64,000 nt of DNA from Methylacidimicrobium sp. B4 (lineage in GTDB: Bacteria > Verrucomicrobiota > Verrucomicrobiia > Methylacidiphilales > Methylacidiphilaceae), in assembly GCF_017310545.1 (NCBI RefSeq), contig NZ_CP066203.1:2170001-2234000 (forward strand), in the 5' to 3' direction. Positions 32,924 to 41,340 of the stretch are shown here, piece by piece. The number at the start of each line of letters is the position of its first letter. Position 1 is the first letter of the stretch. The notes beneath the pieces are model-generated. The model was not told where the DNA came from and made no database searches. It saw only the letters and a program-made list of their open reading frames with translations. Made by a program: the position numbers and the translations under genes.

Positions 32924-34210
32924 TCAACGCTCGGCGTCTCTTTCGTAGGTGATCCGATAGAGAAAGCCGTTGGCGTCGTCAGAGAAGAGAAGGCTCCCAT
33001 CCGGTAGGAAGAGGAGGCCAACTGGCCGCCCCCACGTCTTGGGGTGCTCTCCCTCGCTCAGGAAACCGGTCAGGAAGTCTTCGTAGAAGCCTTGGGGGCG
33101 GTGGTCGTTCCCAAAGGGAACGAAGACGATCTTGTAGCCGGTGGGCTCACTACGATTCCAGGAGCCGTGCAAGGCTACGAAAGCTCCGTGAAGGTATCGT
33201 TCCGGAAATTGCGGCCGGCCCGAGGGGAAAGCCAGCCCTAGCGGAGCCGAATGCGCCTGGAAGAGCACGTCCGGAGTGCGCGTGGTATCGACCAAGTTGG
33301 GCTTTTGCACATGATGATGGACAAGAAGCCTGGGGTCAAGGAGATGAGGGGAAAGATAGGCATACGGCCAACCGAAGAAGTCCCCTTGTCGGACTCGCGC
33401 CAGATAGTCAGGCACTAGGTCATCGCCGAGTTGGTCGCGTTCATTGACGACCGTGTAGAGGATGCCCGTATTCGGCTCGAAGGCGAGGCCGACCGGGTTG
33501 CGCAGGCCCGATGCAAAGGGTTCCACTTTCCCTTTCGGCAGGGGAATCCGCACGATCGAAGCTCGCGGAGCCGGCTCGACGTCAGCATTGGTCCGGGAGC
33601 CGATCGAGACATACAACCGACGCTCGTCGGGGGAGAGGGCGAGAGCCCGGGTCCAGTGTCCGCCTCCCGGGAGCGGGGCGATGCGTTCGCCACGGCCTCC
33701 CAACCGGCGCTGGCCCCTCTGGTAGGAGAAGGCGAGGATCGCATCGGTGTTCGCCACGAAAAACCGGCCCTGGGCAAAAGCCATCCCGAAGGGGAGATTG
33801 AGGCCATTCTCCGGAGTGGCGAAAACCGAGCCGCGTTCGGCGCTCCCATCCTCGCGCAATCCTTCCAGGAGGCGGATTCGGCCGGCTGCGGATTCGGTCA
33901 CGAGGATTCCTCCTTCCGGGGTCAGGGCAAGCCACCTCGGCTCCTCCAGGTCACGAGCAAACACGGAAACCTGAAAGCCCGCCGGCAGGCGGAGCGAAGG
34001 TTGTGCCGGTGGGGGCACCACGGGAGGTTCGTAGCTGGCGCTGGGTGTGGAGAAGGGCTTGGGGAGATCGGCCAGGTTGATGGAAATCGGGGTGGGCGTG
34101 AAGGCTTCCGTAAAGATTTCCGTGGCCCGAGCCGGAAGGGCGACGGGGATCGAAAGGCAGACGGCCGCGGTGAAGAGCCAGTGGAGGGGTCGGGAAGGGA
34201 TGCGGATCAT
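32924..34210 (-). CDS. PQQ-type sugar dehydrogenase (L-sorbosone dehydrogenase-like)
   Basis: A 428-residue exported beta-propeller. After the signal peptide (LHWLFTAAVCLSIPVALPARA) it carries the family blocks LRLPAGFQVSVFARDLEEPRWLALTPEGGILVTES, NLPFGMAFA, GGHWTRALALSPDERRLYVSIGS, GLRNPVGLAFEPNTG, FFGWPYAY and GAFVALHGSWNRSEPTGYKIVFVPF. Such enzymes oxidise aldoses or sorbosone in the periplasm with PQQ; the cofactor and substrate are inferred from the family. ATG at 34210 is preferred over GTG at 34231 because it gives a compact signal peptide. Confidence 0.85.
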   Translation of the reverse strand: MIRIPSRPLHWLFTAAVCLSIPVALPARATEIFTEAFTPTPISINLADLPKPFSTPSASYEPPVVPPPAQPSLRLPAGFQVSVFARDLEEPRWLALTPEGGILVTESAAGRIRLLEGLREDGSAERGSVFATPENGLNLPFGMAFAQGRFFVANTDAILAFSYQRGQRRLGGRGERIAPLPGGGHWTRALALSPDERRLYVSIGSRTNADVEPAPRASIVRIPLPKGKVEPFASGLRNPVGLAFEPNTGILYTVVNERDQLGDDLVPDYLARVRQGDFFGWPYAYLSPHLLDPRLLVHHHVQKPNLVDTTRTPDVLFQAHSAPLGLAFPSGRPQFPERYLHGAFVALHGSWNRSEPTGYKIVFVPFGNDHRPQGFYEDFLTGFLSEGEHPKTWGRPVGLLFLPDGSLLFSDDANGFLYRITYERDAER

Positions 34211-34254
34211 CGGGACGATCGGGGCGCGCACGTGCGGGGGAGGGGCGTGCCACT

Positions 34255-34767
34255 TCAGTGGCCGCAGGCCGCGAAGGTGCCCATCAAGTCGGCTTCCGCG
34301 AGAAGGTGTCCTCTCATTGCCTGTTCCAAGGCTCGGCGCTCCACGCCCGCAGGAAGGGCGAGCGGCTGGTCAAGGGCGAAGCACCGAAAGAAGTAGTGGT
34401 GGGTGCCGCTCGGGGGCGCTGGCCCGTCATAGCGGTCGTTCCCAAACTGGTTGCGTCCGACGCGGGCTCCTGGTGGCAGCTTGCCCGGAAGGAGCTTCGC
34501 AGTGGACGGAGGAAGATTCCAGACCAGCCAGTGAACGAAAGAGCCCCCGGGGGCATCGGGATCGTCCATGATGAGGGAGAGCGAACGTGTGCCGGCGGGG
34601 ATCTCTGCGATGAGCAGCTCGGGATTCCGATTCCCCTGGCGATAGCCGCAGTCGCGAGGGAGCGGCTGACCGTTGGCAAAGGAAGGCGAGGTGATTTTCA
34701 TTGAGAATGCAGCGAAGGGGCAGAGGGCAAGCAGCACAAGAAGAGCGATGAGAAGCCGAGCGGACAT
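34255..34767 (-). CDS. YbhB/YbcL-type phosphatidylethanolamine-binding protein, exported
   Basis: A 170-residue PEBP-family protein with a signal peptide (MSARLLIALLVLLALCPFAAFS). The family core is present: SLSLIMDDPDAPGGSFVHWLVWNLP, GRNQFGNDRYDGPAPPSGTHHYFFRCFALDQPLALP and AMRGHLLAEADLMGTF. These cover the DPDxP and GxHRY-like ligand-pocket motifs. The biological ligand of bacterial members is not known. It is co-oriented with the sugar dehydrogenase 44 nt downstream. An alternative start at 34779 exists. Confidence 0.88.
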   Translation of the reverse strand: MSARLLIALLVLLALCPFAAFSMKITSPSFANGQPLPRDCGYRQGNRNPELLIAEIPAGTRSLSLIMDDPDAPGGSFVHWLVWNLPPSTAKLLPGKLPPGARVGRNQFGNDRYDGPAPPSGTHHYFFRCFALDQPLALPAGVERRALEQAMRGHLLAEADLMGTFAACGH

Positions 34768-34930
34768 CGCACAGACCATCTTGGAGGAAACGGTCTCGGA
34801 AGGCAATGGGCGATCACGATCCCGGGGGGGGGGCACCTTCTCCGTGCCGGGCAGAGCAAAGCTCGATTTTGATCCTTGTGCCGCTCCCTCGATGGACGAT
34901 ACTCTGGCGAACCTTCCTTGGAGCAGAGAG

Positions 34931-35242
34931 ATGCGATGCTATGGATGCGTGATTCTTCTCTTGGCCCTGGCGTGCTCACCGGAGCTTCTCGCAGGGATCA
35001 TCCAGACTTCGAAGGGAACGCGGCTCTCCATCCTGGCTCCGTCGTCCGCGGAAGATCCGAAACAGGACGCCCGCGATCGAGCGGTTGCGGAGAAGAGCGC
35101 GAAGGAGAAGGCAAAGCCCGGACTCCTCGCAAAGAAGGAGGCTCCGAAGGGTAAGGTCAAGGTCCGATCGGTCGCCAGCAGCAGGGCGAAAAAGACGGAT
35201 CGGCCGGCGCCGCACGTGAGCCCGGAGACCGCACGCAAATAG
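34931..35242 (+). CDS. Small basic secreted protein, paralogue A
   Basis: A 103-residue protein with a signal peptide (CVILLLALACSPELLAG) and a Lys/Ala/Arg-rich mature part. Its core TSKGTRLSILA and PKGKVKVRSVAS match TTKGMRLTILP and PKGKVRVESVAV in the protein at 41341-41634, so the two are paralogues. I know no named family. The mature protein is predicted to be strongly positively charged and mostly disordered. Together with its paralogue it brackets the accessory stretch at 35-41 kb. Confidence 0.7.
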   Translation: MRCYGCVILLLALACSPELLAGIIQTSKGTRLSILAPSSAEDPKQDARDRAVAEKSAKEKAKPGLLAKKEAPKGKVKVRSVASSRAKKTDRPAPHVSPETARK

Positions 35243-35264
35243 TCGGCATTCCCGCTTGAGGCGG

Positions 35265-35678
35265 ATGCCTCTTCCAGGCAAAGGGACCCTCGAGGCGGGA
35301 GCGGCTCGCTCCCCGCAAGCGAGAAGCCCGGCGGAGTTCTACTGGCACCCGGCCTCGGTGATCGGGCCCAGGTCGGCTGCCAACGAGCAGGGGTGGCCCA
35401 GCTCGGAAATTCCGTTCTCGATGCAGGCTCTGGCCCGATCCATTGGGCGGCGCGGCCTGCCGCAGGCTCCGGCGAGGAACGGACTCATGCCGGAGCCGGC
35501 GAACTCGGTGGCGGCCAGGGAGAGGGGGCTTCGGTCGTCGCCGGAAATCAGCCATCGCGACCCGCAGCCCAAAAAGGCGTCTGGATCGGAGGCGAAAAGG
35601 AAGGCCCTATCCAAGAAGGAGCAGGAAGCTCGCAAGAGGAAGGCCGCCCAGAGGAAGAAGCACGGCTTCTGGTGGTGA
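35265..35678 (+). CDS. Possible lysine-rich small protein
   Basis: A 137-codon frame from ATG 35265, 22 nt after the preceding small secreted protein. It has an irregular, proline/serine-rich N-terminal part and a basic tail (SEAKRKALSKKEQEARKRKAAQ) ending KKHGFWW. No signal peptide and no known domain. Antisense frames are equally open, so coding status is uncertain; the lysine-rich tail and position argue weakly for it. Nothing else is seen between 35243 and 35736. Confidence 0.35.
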   Translation: MPLPGKGTLEAGAARSPQARSPAEFYWHPASVIGPRSAANEQGWPSSEIPFSMQALARSIGRRGLPQAPARNGLMPEPANSVAARERGLRSSPEISHRDPQPKKASGSEAKRKALSKKEQEARKRKAAQRKKHGFWW

Positions 35679-35736
35679 GAGCGCCGCTGGCTCACGAGCC
35701 GTTGCGCAAGCGCGCGAGTCGACGCATACTGATGAC

Positions 35737-36567
35737 ATGAGCGTTGAGATCCGATCCACCGACGACATCCTGGCCGCCCTGGACAGTCATCCGGACTGGG
35801 CGGACGCCGTCATCGACTCCATCCTGGCCGATGAGCGGCGAGTGGAGAGGATTCGACGGAGGATCCTGACCGACGATCTTGTGCGCCTGCCGGAGGAATT
35901 CCAAAAGGCAAGGGATGAGTGGCGGGAGGACCGGCAAGCGACATGGGAGGCGATCGAAAAACTAACCAATGGGATTGGCGAGCTTCGGGAACAGGTATCC
36001 AAGCTCACCATGGAGATGAGCGAGCTTCGGGGGCAGGTCTCCAAGCTCACCGATGAAATGGGCGAGCTTCGGGGACAGGTCTCCAAGCTCACCGGTGTGG
36101 TCGGGAGGCACGATGGGCACATTGCCCGGCTTCGCGGCACGGCTCTAGAGCAACTGATAGCCAACGATCCGGAGAAGTACGTCGGCGACATCGCGGACGA
36201 TGTGGAGCGCGTTTCGACGGGCGACCTCAAGGCCATTCTCGCCAAGGCGTCCAACGCGCTGACGCCGAGCGAGGCCAGGATGGTGAGGCGGCTGGATTTC
36301 TGCCTCAGGGGAAGGCGCGGGGACAGGGCTGTCTTCCTCGCGGTCGAGGCTTCCTGCGCGGTTGGCGTGGACGACGTGGAGCGAGTCATGCAACGGTCCG
36401 GCTATTTGGCGAGGGCGATGGCCGCTGACGCCAAGCTGCGGCGCGTGCCCGTGCTTCCCGTCGTCGTCGGTGACGAGATTTCCAGCGACGCCATGGATCT
36501 CGCGCTAGCCAACAAGGTGCTGACTGTGGTGGACGAGCGCCTGGAAACGCATCTGGAAGGCCGATGA
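35737..36567 (+). CDS. Coiled-coil protein with nuclease-like C-terminus, paralogue A
   Basis: A 276-residue protein. The N-terminal segment MSVEIRSTDDILAALDSHPDWADAV is shared almost word-for-word with the protein at 40420. Then comes a long coiled coil, with three exact-length 14-residue repeats (ELRxQVSKLTxEM) at about residues 81-122. The C-terminal domain has ALTPSEARMVRRLDFCLRG and VFLAVEASCAVGVDDVERVMQR, a D...ExS arrangement like the degenerate PD-(D/E)XK domain of the DUF3782-type family. DNA cleavage is not demonstrated for this family, and the catalytic Lys is replaced by Ser. There is no convincing Shine-Dalgarno. Confidence 0.75.
   Translation: MSVEIRSTDDILAALDSHPDWADAVIDSILADERRVERIRRRILTDDLVRLPEEFQKARDEWREDRQATWEAIEKLTNGIGELREQVSKLTMEMSELRGQVSKLTDEMGELRGQVSKLTGVVGRHDGHIARLRGTALEQLIANDPEKYVGDIADDVERVSTGDLKAILAKASNALTPSEARMVRRLDFCLRGRRGDRAVFLAVEASCAVGVDDVERVMQRSGYLARAMAADAKLRRVPVLPVVVGDEISSDAMDLALANKVLTVVDERLETHLEGR
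35977..36102 (+). repeat. 42-bp in-frame tandem repeat (3 units)
   Basis: Three 42-bp units begin at 35977, 36019 and 36061, each encoding a 14-residue coiled-coil heptad pair with the core ELRxQVSKLT. The third unit diverges at its end. Copy number in such repeats can change by slippage and would lengthen or shorten the coiled coil. Confidence 0.85.
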
Positions 36568-36814
36568 TCCATGCCCAAGCCAGGGAATGGCCTTCGCGGC
36601 CGGTCCGTGGCCCAGCCTTGCGGCCTCAAAGCGAGCGCGGATGACGCGGCGGATCCACGGAGATGACCCGTCGATGCGGAGAAGCGTAATTGTGTGGAGC
36701 AGGCTTTCCGCATCGTCGTGTTTGCGTGCGCTTGCATCGTTCCCGGCGCGGAATCGGCTTGACGATCGCGGGCCAGGGAGCGCGCAATACTTTCCGCAAT
36801 AGGAGGCCACGACC

Positions 36815-37369
36815 ATGCGAATCCTGATGCTTCCCATACTGCTCGCCGTTGGTCTGCCGACCTGCTCATCGAACTGGAACGGAGTGGTCAACGCGCCGCG
36901 GCAACAGCAGGGCGGTCAATCGGCCGCGCCGCCAGCCGGGACGGCAAGCGGCGGGCTATTCGGGTTTATTCCGGGCGGCTGTCCCCCAATCACCGAGCAG
37001 ACGAGGGTGGAGGTCGCAAACCTGATCTATGCCGCACTGCACGAAAAGGGCATCAACACGAGCCCTGGCGCGGACTCTAGCATCGTGCCGAACGTCCTCT
37101 TGACGTCACTCGCAGTCGCGCCTGGGCGCGACTGCTCCATCGCCGCAACCTGGACTGCGAGTTTCCGATTCGACCGTTTCACGCAGTCTATCCCCGGTGC
37201 CACGTCGCTTAGGCAACTCCCTGGCGGAGCCGTTGACATGAACTACCTTGCGGGCCTCCAGGCCTGGGCGCAGATCGTGGACACGGACTATTGGTCGCGC
37301 GACCTCGCTCAGCTCAACGCCGAGCGATGGGCTGAAATTCAGTCAGCAATGCGTCGCGGTCATCCGTGA
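36815..37369 (+). CDS. Putative lipoprotein of accessory cluster
   Basis: A 184-residue protein with an N-terminal hydrophobic stretch ending in Cys17 (MRILMLPILLAVGLPTCSSN), which resembles but does not perfectly match a lipobox. A Gln/Pro/Ala-rich linker follows, then a domain with CPPITEQTRVEVANLIYAALHEKG and a C-terminal region YWSRDLAQLNAERWAEIQ. No family is recognised. AGGAGG lies 8 nt before ATG at 36815, an unusually strong Shine-Dalgarno for this stretch. It ends 10 nt inside the convergent small membrane-protein gene. Confidence 0.65.
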   Translation: MRILMLPILLAVGLPTCSSNWNGVVNAPRQQQGGQSAAPPAGTASGGLFGFIPGGCPPITEQTRVEVANLIYAALHEKGINTSPGADSSIVPNVLLTSLAVAPGRDCSIAATWTASFRFDRFTQSIPGATSLRQLPGGAVDMNYLAGLQAWAQIVDTDYWSRDLAQLNAERWAEIQSAMRRGHP

Positions 37370-37695
37370 CCGCGCCGCGAGCTTTCGCGCAGCCGCGACC
37401 TGAGCGACTCATCGAACCCAAGAAGCAGCGCGACAAGCTTCTCCCGCAGCCACCACGCAGCTATTAGCACAGCTGTCACGGCGAGCAGCGACACAATATC
37501 AGCCGCAACCCGCGAGCCCGTAGCCCGGCAGACGGTACTTGGCAGCGCCGCCAGCGCGGCTTGCCACCGCTCAGCGTGAGCAGGATCAACGAACGCCCAG
37601 TAGTCCAGCCCGATCACAAGGAAAGGCACCGCCAGCAACATCAGCGCGGGCATGCCGCCGCCCGGGCGCACCCCATTCGCCCTCCCCGCACTCAT
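37360..37695 (-). CDS. Small two-helix membrane protein of accessory cluster
   Basis: A 111-residue protein with two membrane segments (MPALMLLAVPFLVIGLDYWAF and IVSLLAVTAVLIAAWWLREKLVALLL) and a basic C-terminus. No family is recognised. Its ATG overlaps the stop of the TrbL/VirB6-like gene (ATGA), so the two are coupled and likely act together at the membrane. By position it resembles small partners of polytopic secretion-channel proteins. Confidence 0.65.
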   Translation of the reverse strand: MSAGRANGVRPGGGMPALMLLAVPFLVIGLDYWAFVDPAHAERWQAALAALPSTVCRATGSRVAADIVSLLAVTAVLIAAWWLREKLVALLLGFDESLRSRLRESSRRGHG

Positions 37696-39167
37696 CGCCG
37701 CCTCCAGTTGCTCAGGAAGTCGCCCACCTGTTGCGTCAGCCCTCCGGCGACGTGCCCGACCCCGCTGCCGATCGAGCTCCCGATGCGATCAATCGAATCG
37801 CGATGCGCTCCGATCCACGCCGCCGCAGCGTCCGAAAACGCCCTAGTCCACGAGAACGCGATCTGCACAGACGTCACTGCAACCGTCGTCGCAAGCGCGA
37901 CGAACGCCGCAACCATGGCGACGCCAGCGGTATACCGCAAGAAAAAGCCCGACCAATGAAAGGTCCACAAAAGGAACTGGGTCAGGTTGAAGCCTCCTCC
38001 AGATGTCGGGCCTTGGCCCGGGCTCGGGAGCTGAAGCCCCTGTAGGTTCAGTATGGAATTAATCACCTGCCATATCTGGCTATACATGCCATTCGTCGCC
38101 CACACGACCGCACCACGCACGAAATTGCCCACGCTCCCGCCAGCCGGATTTGCGAACACGCTCTGATAGAGCCCCGCCGTGAGTGCAATCCCGATCCCGG
38201 ACATTAACCAGAAAAGGGAGGGCATGATCGCCAGCGCGACGAGCGTCGTGAGATAATGACGCCAGTAATCCCTTCCGATTCCAAGATAGATCAATGGGAC
38301 CAGCAGCATGCCGAGCGGAATGTACAAGTTCCACGCCAGCTCCCCTCCTCCTAGAACGAAAAGCTGCGTCAGCCCGAACCCGAGCACGGACACGATTGCC
38401 GTTAAGTACACAAACAGAAGAGTCGCGAATAATGAGCCAAGGCCAAATAAGAAGCCCGTCCACATCCCTATCGCCCATGACAACCCGGAGTCAGCCGCTT
38501 TTTGGAGATCTTGCGTGACCGTATGACTCTCCGCGCTCAGCGTCCCCCAGTCCGGTACGTGCCATAGAACATTCTCAATGTAATACATAGAGAACTTACA
38601 GCTCGAATTGTTGCCGAACACATCAAGCCCTCCGCTCGCGGGCACAACCCCGCCATTGAGCCAACTCATGAGCCATTGCGTTGGCGTCGTTCCGCCCACG
38701 CCCGGGCCGAGATGTGCGATCTGATTCCCCAGTTGAGTCGCCGACGGAAGCAGCGACGAGCGCAGCGTGCCGAGGAGCGTTTGCGGCCACATTGCCACGC
38801 AAAAAACCCAGACGATCGCGGACAGAACGCAGACCTCAACGAACACGGTGGCGAGCGGCCTTCCCCGACTGCCGAATGCCAAGCCGAGGCCGCCTACGGC
38901 GAGCATGCATTCGAGGGCGTAGGAGCCGACGACCCGCAAGCACGGCACGATCGCGTTGTAGATTGCCGTCCCGATCTGGCCGAACATCGCTTGCAATTGC
39001 GCAAGCTCGACGGTCGGATCCGGGAGGGGGAGCGTCGCCCCTCCGCTGGCGCCGGGCATCGCCGCGCTTCCTCCGCTAGCAGGTGGCGAAGCGGCCAACG
39101 CCGACGAGGCGAAAAAGCAGAGCGGCAACAGGACAAGGCACGCGGCCACGAAGATGCGGATGCGCAT
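37692..39167 (-). CDS. TrbL/VirB6-like polytopic membrane protein
   Basis: A 491-residue protein with a signal-like N-terminus (MRIRIFVAACLVLLPLCFFASSALA), an Ala/Gly/Pro-rich stretch, and about seven to eight membrane helices, including a large polar loop near residues 150-210. The central region (LFVYLTAIVSVLGFGLTQLFVLGG...YIPLGMLLVPLIYLGIGRDYWRHYLTTLVALAIMPSLFWLMSGIGIALT) has the look of TrbL/VirB6 inner-membrane subunits of type IV secretion systems. The C-terminus is soluble, Gly/Ser-rich. I assign only superfamily resemblance. No VirB4, VirB10, VirD4 or relaxase gene lies nearby. ATG at 39167 is 40 nt from the divergent RDD gene. Confidence 0.6.
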   Translation of the reverse strand: MRIRIFVAACLVLLPLCFFASSALAASPPASGGSAAMPGASGGATLPLPDPTVELAQLQAMFGQIGTAIYNAIVPCLRVVGSYALECMLAVGGLGLAFGSRGRPLATVFVEVCVLSAIVWVFCVAMWPQTLLGTLRSSLLPSATQLGNQIAHLGPGVGGTTPTQWLMSWLNGGVVPASGGLDVFGNNSSCKFSMYYIENVLWHVPDWGTLSAESHTVTQDLQKAADSGLSWAIGMWTGFLFGLGSLFATLLFVYLTAIVSVLGFGLTQLFVLGGGELAWNLYIPLGMLLVPLIYLGIGRDYWRHYLTTLVALAIMPSLFWLMSGIGIALTAGLYQSVFANPAGGSVGNFVRGAVVWATNGMYSQIWQVINSILNLQGLQLPSPGQGPTSGGGFNLTQFLLWTFHWSGFFLRYTAGVAMVAAFVALATTVAVTSVQIAFSWTRAFSDAAAAWIGAHRDSIDRIGSSIGSGVGHVAGGLTQQVGDFLSNWRRR

Positions 39168-39207
39168 GCGACGGCATGCGCCGATCCGATCGACGCACCA
39201 TCCGCGC

Positions 39208-40056
39208 ATGGCCGAGGAACCATCCGCCGACGTCGATCTCGCGCTCTGGAAGCGACTTGTGGTTGGCCTGGTCGACATGGCGGTCGCTTGCGCGTTATTG
39301 CCGCCAGCGTTCTTCCTGTGCGCGGAGATCTTGCTGCTGGCCATCCCGGAGATGGCCGGAGCATCCAGTTCCGCAATGCGGTCGGCCTGCTCCCTGTTCA
39401 GCGTGGCGGTCCTGGCTCTGTGGGCCGTGGTCGCTGCGGTCTATTACGGCCAGCCGGACACCATCGGCTGCCGCGCGATGCGCGTCGCATGGTTGGATTT
39501 CGGCTTTCCGGACCAAAGGCGGGAACGGACGATCCGCGGCGCGGCGCTCGCGCTGGCGCTTCCATTTGCGTTCTTTCTCAACTGCGTTCTCGTGGAGCGC
39601 GTCCTGGATGAAAGGCTGGCGCCGGTAGCGGAAGGCTGGAGATGGCCGCGGCGCGCTCCGCATTGGAGGCGGATCGCGGCCGGATTGGCGGATGGCGTTC
39701 TGCTGTTCGGCGGATTGGCGATGGCGTCCTCCGCCTTAAATCCGGGAACGAAGGCCGCCTGGAGGCTCTTGTGCCTGATTCCGTTCGCGTGGTTGGCCTA
39801 CGGAGCGTGCGCCGAGCGCTGGCTTGGAGGCTCCCTCGGCCATTTCCTCTTTGGCCTGCGCGTCGTCGAGGCGCAAACCGGCGATCCCATCGGCCTGGCA
39901 CGGGCGATCAAGCGGAACGCCTCCAAGATGCTCGGCTTGAGCATCGCCGTGGCGGATTCCTGCGACGCGGCCGTGGTCACCCGGCGGCAGATGGCGGCAA
40001 TGCGGGAATCCGCCAGGGAGCCAAGCCAACCGGATGGGCGCATAGCCAAGGCATGA
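39208..40056 (+). CDS. RDD-family membrane protein
   Basis: A 282-residue protein with two RDD-like halves. Each begins with a conserved Arg and Asp in the first helix (LWKRLVVGLVDMAVACALLPP and HWRRIAAGLADGVLLFGGLAM) and ends with a segment such as GCRAMRVAWLDFG or GGSLGHFLFGLRVVEAQTGDP. RDD proteins are poorly understood membrane proteins, sometimes implicated in ion transport. ATG at 39208 is chosen over one at 39154, which would overlap the divergent gene. Its stop overlaps the start of the next lipoprotein gene (ATGA). Confidence 0.75.
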   Translation: MAEEPSADVDLALWKRLVVGLVDMAVACALLPPAFFLCAEILLLAIPEMAGASSSAMRSACSLFSVAVLALWAVVAAVYYGQPDTIGCRAMRVAWLDFGFPDQRRERTIRGAALALALPFAFFLNCVLVERVLDERLAPVAEGWRWPRRAPHWRRIAAGLADGVLLFGGLAMASSALNPGTKAAWRLLCLIPFAWLAYGACAERWLGGSLGHFLFGLRVVEAQTGDPIGLARAIKRNASKMLGLSIAVADSCDAAVVTRRQMAAMRESAREPSQPDGRIAKA

Positions 40057-40397
40057 GACGCTTGGCCATCCTTCCCTTGATCATCGCCTTTGTCGGCTGC
40101 GCCCATGCTCCGGATCCGGTCCAGTACACGAGCGAAAACCCGGCCGTTCCGCCGTATGACCATCCGGAGTGCGATCCAAAGGTCGCAAAGTACCGGAAGT
40201 GGATCGAGATGGGCCGTAACGAGGCGAGGAGCGGACTCCTCAACGAGGGATGGGACAAGATCGCCAAGAACGGCAACGGTTCGACCGCGCAGCAGCCGGG
40301 ACAGATCCAGTGGCGCACCAGCTACGTGCCGAAGTACACGATCGGCGGAGTCGAGTACGGCGGCCAATACGAGTCAATTCCAGTGGCGAGCCCCTGA
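40053..40397 (+). CDS. Small lipoprotein of accessory cluster
   Basis: A 114-residue protein with a good lipobox (MRRLAILPLIIAFVGCAHAP; Cys16), so it is predicted to be lipid-anchored. The mature part contains YDHPECDPKVAKYRKWIEMGRNEARSG and ends with GGVEYGGQYESIPVASP. Not a known family. The ATG overlaps the RDD stop by 4 nt, so it is translationally coupled. The next gene, the second coiled-coil protein, starts 23 nt downstream, suggesting a transcript RDD-lipoprotein-coiled-coil. Confidence 0.7.
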   Translation: MRRLAILPLIIAFVGCAHAPDPVQYTSENPAVPPYDHPECDPKVAKYRKWIEMGRNEARSGLLNEGWDKIAKNGNGSTAQQPGQIQWRTSYVPKYTIGGVEYGGQYESIPVASP

Positions 40398-40419
40398 GCG
40401 TTCGGCTAATGTTAGGTGC

Positions 40420-41202
40420 ATGAGCGTAGTCATTAAATCCACGGACGACATTCTGGCGGCGCTGCGGGGGCAGCCGGAGTGGAGGGAAGCGGTCCGCCGG
40501 GAGATCCTGACGGAGGAACTCCTGGGTTTGCCCGCGCTCGTTGCCGAGAACGGCCGTCAGATCGCCAAATTGGTTGAGCGAGTTGATAAGCTGACGACCG
40601 ACGTCGCCCAATTGGTTGACCAAGTGGGTCAGCTGACCGCTGCACAGGAAAGAACCAATAGCCAGATCGCCAAGCTTACGGAATCCGTTGATAAAATACA
40701 CGTGAAAATGGCGGAGCACGAGGGCAAGATCATAGAACGGGACGCGAGGGAGAAGCTGGACAACTACATCAACCACTCGGTCGGCGGTCTGGAGGTTCTG
40801 GAGCGTCGGTTGGTCAGCAAGCTTCTGGACACGGCGAAAAACGCGCGGCAATTGTCCGATGAGGAGCGAGCTGACGTGGGTGAGGCCGACGCATTGGCGG
40901 TCGGTGAGGACAACCAGACTGGGAATCCGGCGTGCGTGGCGGCGGAGATTGCGGCGAAGGTTGACATTGAGGATGTGAAACGGGCGCGCAGGCGCTCAGA
41001 CCTATTCCTCAAGGCGGCCAAGGCGACCGTTGGCAAAAAGCCCGAGCAATGGAGGAAGCTTTTCCCCACCGCTCCGCTAAAGGCTTATGCAATTGTGATC
41101 GGCCGCGAAATCACGAACGACGCCAAGCGCGAGGCGGAAGCCAAGGACGTGATCTTCGCCATGTTCCACAACGGGCGTGGCATCGACATCGACGGTCCCT
41201 AG
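40420..41202 (+). CDS. Coiled-coil protein with nuclease-like C-terminus, paralogue B
   Basis: A 260-residue paralogue of the protein at 35737. The N-terminus MSVVIKSTDDILAALRGQPEWREAV repeats the shared signature, followed by a coiled coil (AKLVERVDKLTTDVAQLVDQVGQLTAAQ...) without the 14-residue exact repeats. The C-terminal domain has SDEERADVGEADALAVGEDN and VAAEIAAKVDIEDVKRARRRSDLFLKA, the more conserved form of the PD-(D/E)XK-like fold seen in this family. The catalytic pattern is E...ExA, so nuclease activity is uncertain. Confidence 0.75.
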   Translation: MSVVIKSTDDILAALRGQPEWREAVRREILTEELLGLPALVAENGRQIAKLVERVDKLTTDVAQLVDQVGQLTAAQERTNSQIAKLTESVDKIHVKMAEHEGKIIERDAREKLDNYINHSVGGLEVLERRLVSKLLDTAKNARQLSDEERADVGEADALAVGEDNQTGNPACVAAEIAAKVDIEDVKRARRRSDLFLKAAKATVGKKPEQWRKLFPTAPLKAYAIVIGREITNDAKREAEAKDVIFAMFHNGRGIDIDGP

Positions 41203-41293
41203 ATCGAATCCTCGCCTGCCCGCTTGCCCGCTAGCCGCCATGAAGGCGAGATCTGGGCGTTGGATGCCAGCCAGGATCGGGTGCAAAGGCCGA

Positions 41294-41322
41294 TTGCGTT
41301 CTTCACATCCGAGGCGTAAACT
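41294..41322 (+). promoter_or_regulatory. Candidate promoter of small basic secreted protein B
   Basis: TTGCGT (41294-41299), a 17-nt spacer and TAAACT (41317-41322) lie just before the gene at 41341. The predicted start is about 12 nt upstream of the ATG, and the short leader holds AAGGGCG. Matches are moderate (4 of 6 each). Confidence 0.4.
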
Positions 41323-41340
41323 TAGCCGCAAGGGCGAAAA

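Noticed and set aside
36505-36891. Minus-strand frame between the coiled-coil and lipoprotein genes
   Set aside because: No domain, no ribosome binding site, and it overlaps two better-supported plus-strand genes.
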